DNA from: Rhodobacter sp.
GTDB taxonomy: Bacteria > Pseudomonadota > Alphaproteobacteria > Rhodobacterales > Rhodobacteraceae
Assembly: GCA_003536295.1 (NCBI GenBank)
Contig: DPZQ01000140.1
Location: 1-6,776 of the forward strand
Length of the DNA: 6,776 nt
Direction: 5' to 3'
Positions 5,946-6,776 of this stretch are shown one piece after another. A program made the translations under genes and the position numbers. How positions within the stretch are numbered: the first letter of the stretch is position 1; each line of letters begins with the position of its first letter. The notes beneath the pieces were generated by a model. The model saw only the letters and a program-made list of their open reading frames with translations. It had not been told where the DNA came from and made no database searches.

Positions 5946-6776
5946 TTAAATCTTACCGTGGCAGTATTTAAATTTACTGCCGCTGCCACATGGGCAAAGT
6001 TCATTGCGCGCCGTTTTAGCCCACTCAGGCCGCATGTCAGATTGGGCACCCTCTGCGCTTGATTGAGGCAAAGTGCCCAGAGCGGATTGTCCCGCTCGTT
6101 GCTTTGACAAATAGTCCGCTTCGAGCTTGGCTTGTTCTTCTTTGGACATAGGCCTAATTTGCGAGATTTTCTTAGTCACTTCCGCGCGCAACGTGTCCAG
6201 CATAATTTCAAACAAGGTAAATCCCTCATTTTTAAATTCAGAAAGTGGATCACGTTGCGCATATGCACGAAAACCCACTACCGAGCGCAGATGCTCGAGT
6301 TGCAGCAAGTGTTCCCGCCATTTAGCATCAATCGCTTGCAACAAAATTTGTTTTTCGATGTTGCGCATGGTTTCAATACCGAAAGCTTGTTCTTTTTGGC
6401 TAAATTGCGCATCAGTTGCATTAGTCAGCCGCTCGCGAAGCACCTCTTGATCCACACCCTCTTCGGTTGCCCAATCTTGCAAAGGCACATTCATATGTAA
6501 CTTTTCGCGTACCGCCGCCTCAAGGCCAGGAATGTCCCATTGATCAGCGTATTTTTTCGGTGGTACATACTCATCAAGTAAATCATCAATCACCTGCAAC
6601 CGCATATCCGACACAATATCAGAGACATTGTCGGACTGCATCACGTCTCGCCTTTGGCTGAAGATGACTTTGCGCTGTTCATTCATCACATCGTCGAATT
6701 TCAACAGCTGCTTGCGCTGATCAAAATTGCGGCCTTCGACTTTTGCTTGGGCTTTTTCAAGCGATTTATTGACCCA
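5946..6776 (-). CDS. secA: Protein translocase subunit SecA, C-terminal part (cut by window edge)
   Basis: The last 276 codons of SecA, roughly the final third of a protein usually near 900 residues; the start lies beyond the right edge and the frame is open to the last base. SecA is the cytoplasmic and membrane-bound ATPase that drives preproteins through SecYEG. The visible part starts at KSLEKAQAKVEGRNFDQRKQ, leading into FDDVMNEQR, followed by the helical wing and scaffold regions with the conserved WREHLLQLEHLRSVVGFRAY and AQRDPLSEFKNEGF segments. A low-complexity linker (Ser, Gln, Ala and Gly rich) then joins the C-terminal zinc-binding tail NELCPCGSGSKFKYCHGKI, the CxCx8CH motif that binds SecB and phospholipid. 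The tail is complete and ends at a TAA. Any methionine-like start inside this stretch (for example a TTG codon at 6702-6704) is internal. It is transcribed toward dnaJ. Confidence 0.96.
   Translation of the reverse strand, partial: WVNKSLEKAQAKVEGRNFDQRKQLLKFDDVMNEQRKVIFSQRRDVMQSDNVSDIVSDMRLQVIDDLLDEYVPPKKYADQWDIPGLEAAVREKLHMNVPLQDWATEEGVDQEVLRERLTNATDAQFSQKEQAFGIETMRNIEKQILLQAIDAKWREHLLQLEHLRSVVGFRAYAQRDPLSEFKNEGFTLFEIMLDTLRAEVTKKISQIRPMSKEEQAKLEADYLSKQRAGQSALGTLPQSSAEGAQSDMRPEWAKTARNELCPCGSGSKFKYCHGKI

Noticed and set aside
5946..6704. Treating the SecA fragment as a complete protein starting at 6704
   Set aside because: The codon there is TTG inside a conserved SecA segment, and the frame continues upstream with SecA-like sequence (KSLEKAQAKVEGRNF) to the window edge.
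1..6776. CRISPR array, insertion sequence, tRNA or rRNA
   Set aside because: No spaced direct repeats, transposase-like frame, terminal inverted repeats with target duplication, or tRNA/rRNA signature was seen on either strand.

Overview
The window looks like a piece of an alphaproteobacterial chromosome, most likely Rhodobacterales (Roseobacter group). The grounds are the sequences themselves: the DnaK tail ending in an acidic DADFEDLD-type motif, an alphaproteobacterial SecA C-terminus (LEHLRSVVGFRAYAQRDP), and a KdsB-like protein of the form I associate with this order. By eye, base composition is close to even in the genes and clearly AT-rich in the spacers. That is lower in GC than many cultured Rhodobacterales and would fit a pelagic marine member. 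The lineage is inferred from family resemblance and was not searched.

Layout: (1) 1-494 has no convincing gene. (2) 495-2088, minus strand, is a two-gene unit with cysQ (3'(2'),5'-bisphosphate nucleotidase) upstream and kdsB (CMP-Kdo synthetase family) downstream, separated by a single base. (3) 2089-2549 is a divergent intergenic region. It holds a strong RpoH-like promoter for dnaK, a leader hairpin and an unexplained inverted repeat. (4) 2550-5659, plus strand, is dnaK-dnaJ, with a two-tier hairpin in the 62-base gap. (5) 5660-5945 is an AT-rich spacer between convergent genes, with a hairpin at the dnaJ stop and an A-tract/stem/T-tract structure typical of a bidirectional terminator. (6) 5946-6776, minus strand, is the last 276 codons of secA, cut by the window edge.

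How the genes work together: DnaK and DnaJ are the cytosolic Hsp70/Hsp40 pair, here apparently driven by one heat-shock promoter. SecA is the ATPase motor of protein export and is transcribed toward them as a separate unit. KdsB activates Kdo for LPS or capsule. CysQ recycles 3'-phosphoadenosine 5'-phosphate or removes related phosphates; its tight pairing with kdsB suggests co-expression but does not prove a shared pathway.

This is largely a housekeeping region and I found no new multi-gene system. The points most worth a second look are substitutions at conserved active-site motifs of the KdsB-like enzyme, the dnaK-dnaJ intergenic hairpin abutting the dnaJ ribosome binding site, the hairpin that loops out the dnaJ stop codon, and the unexplained inverted repeat upstream of dnaK.
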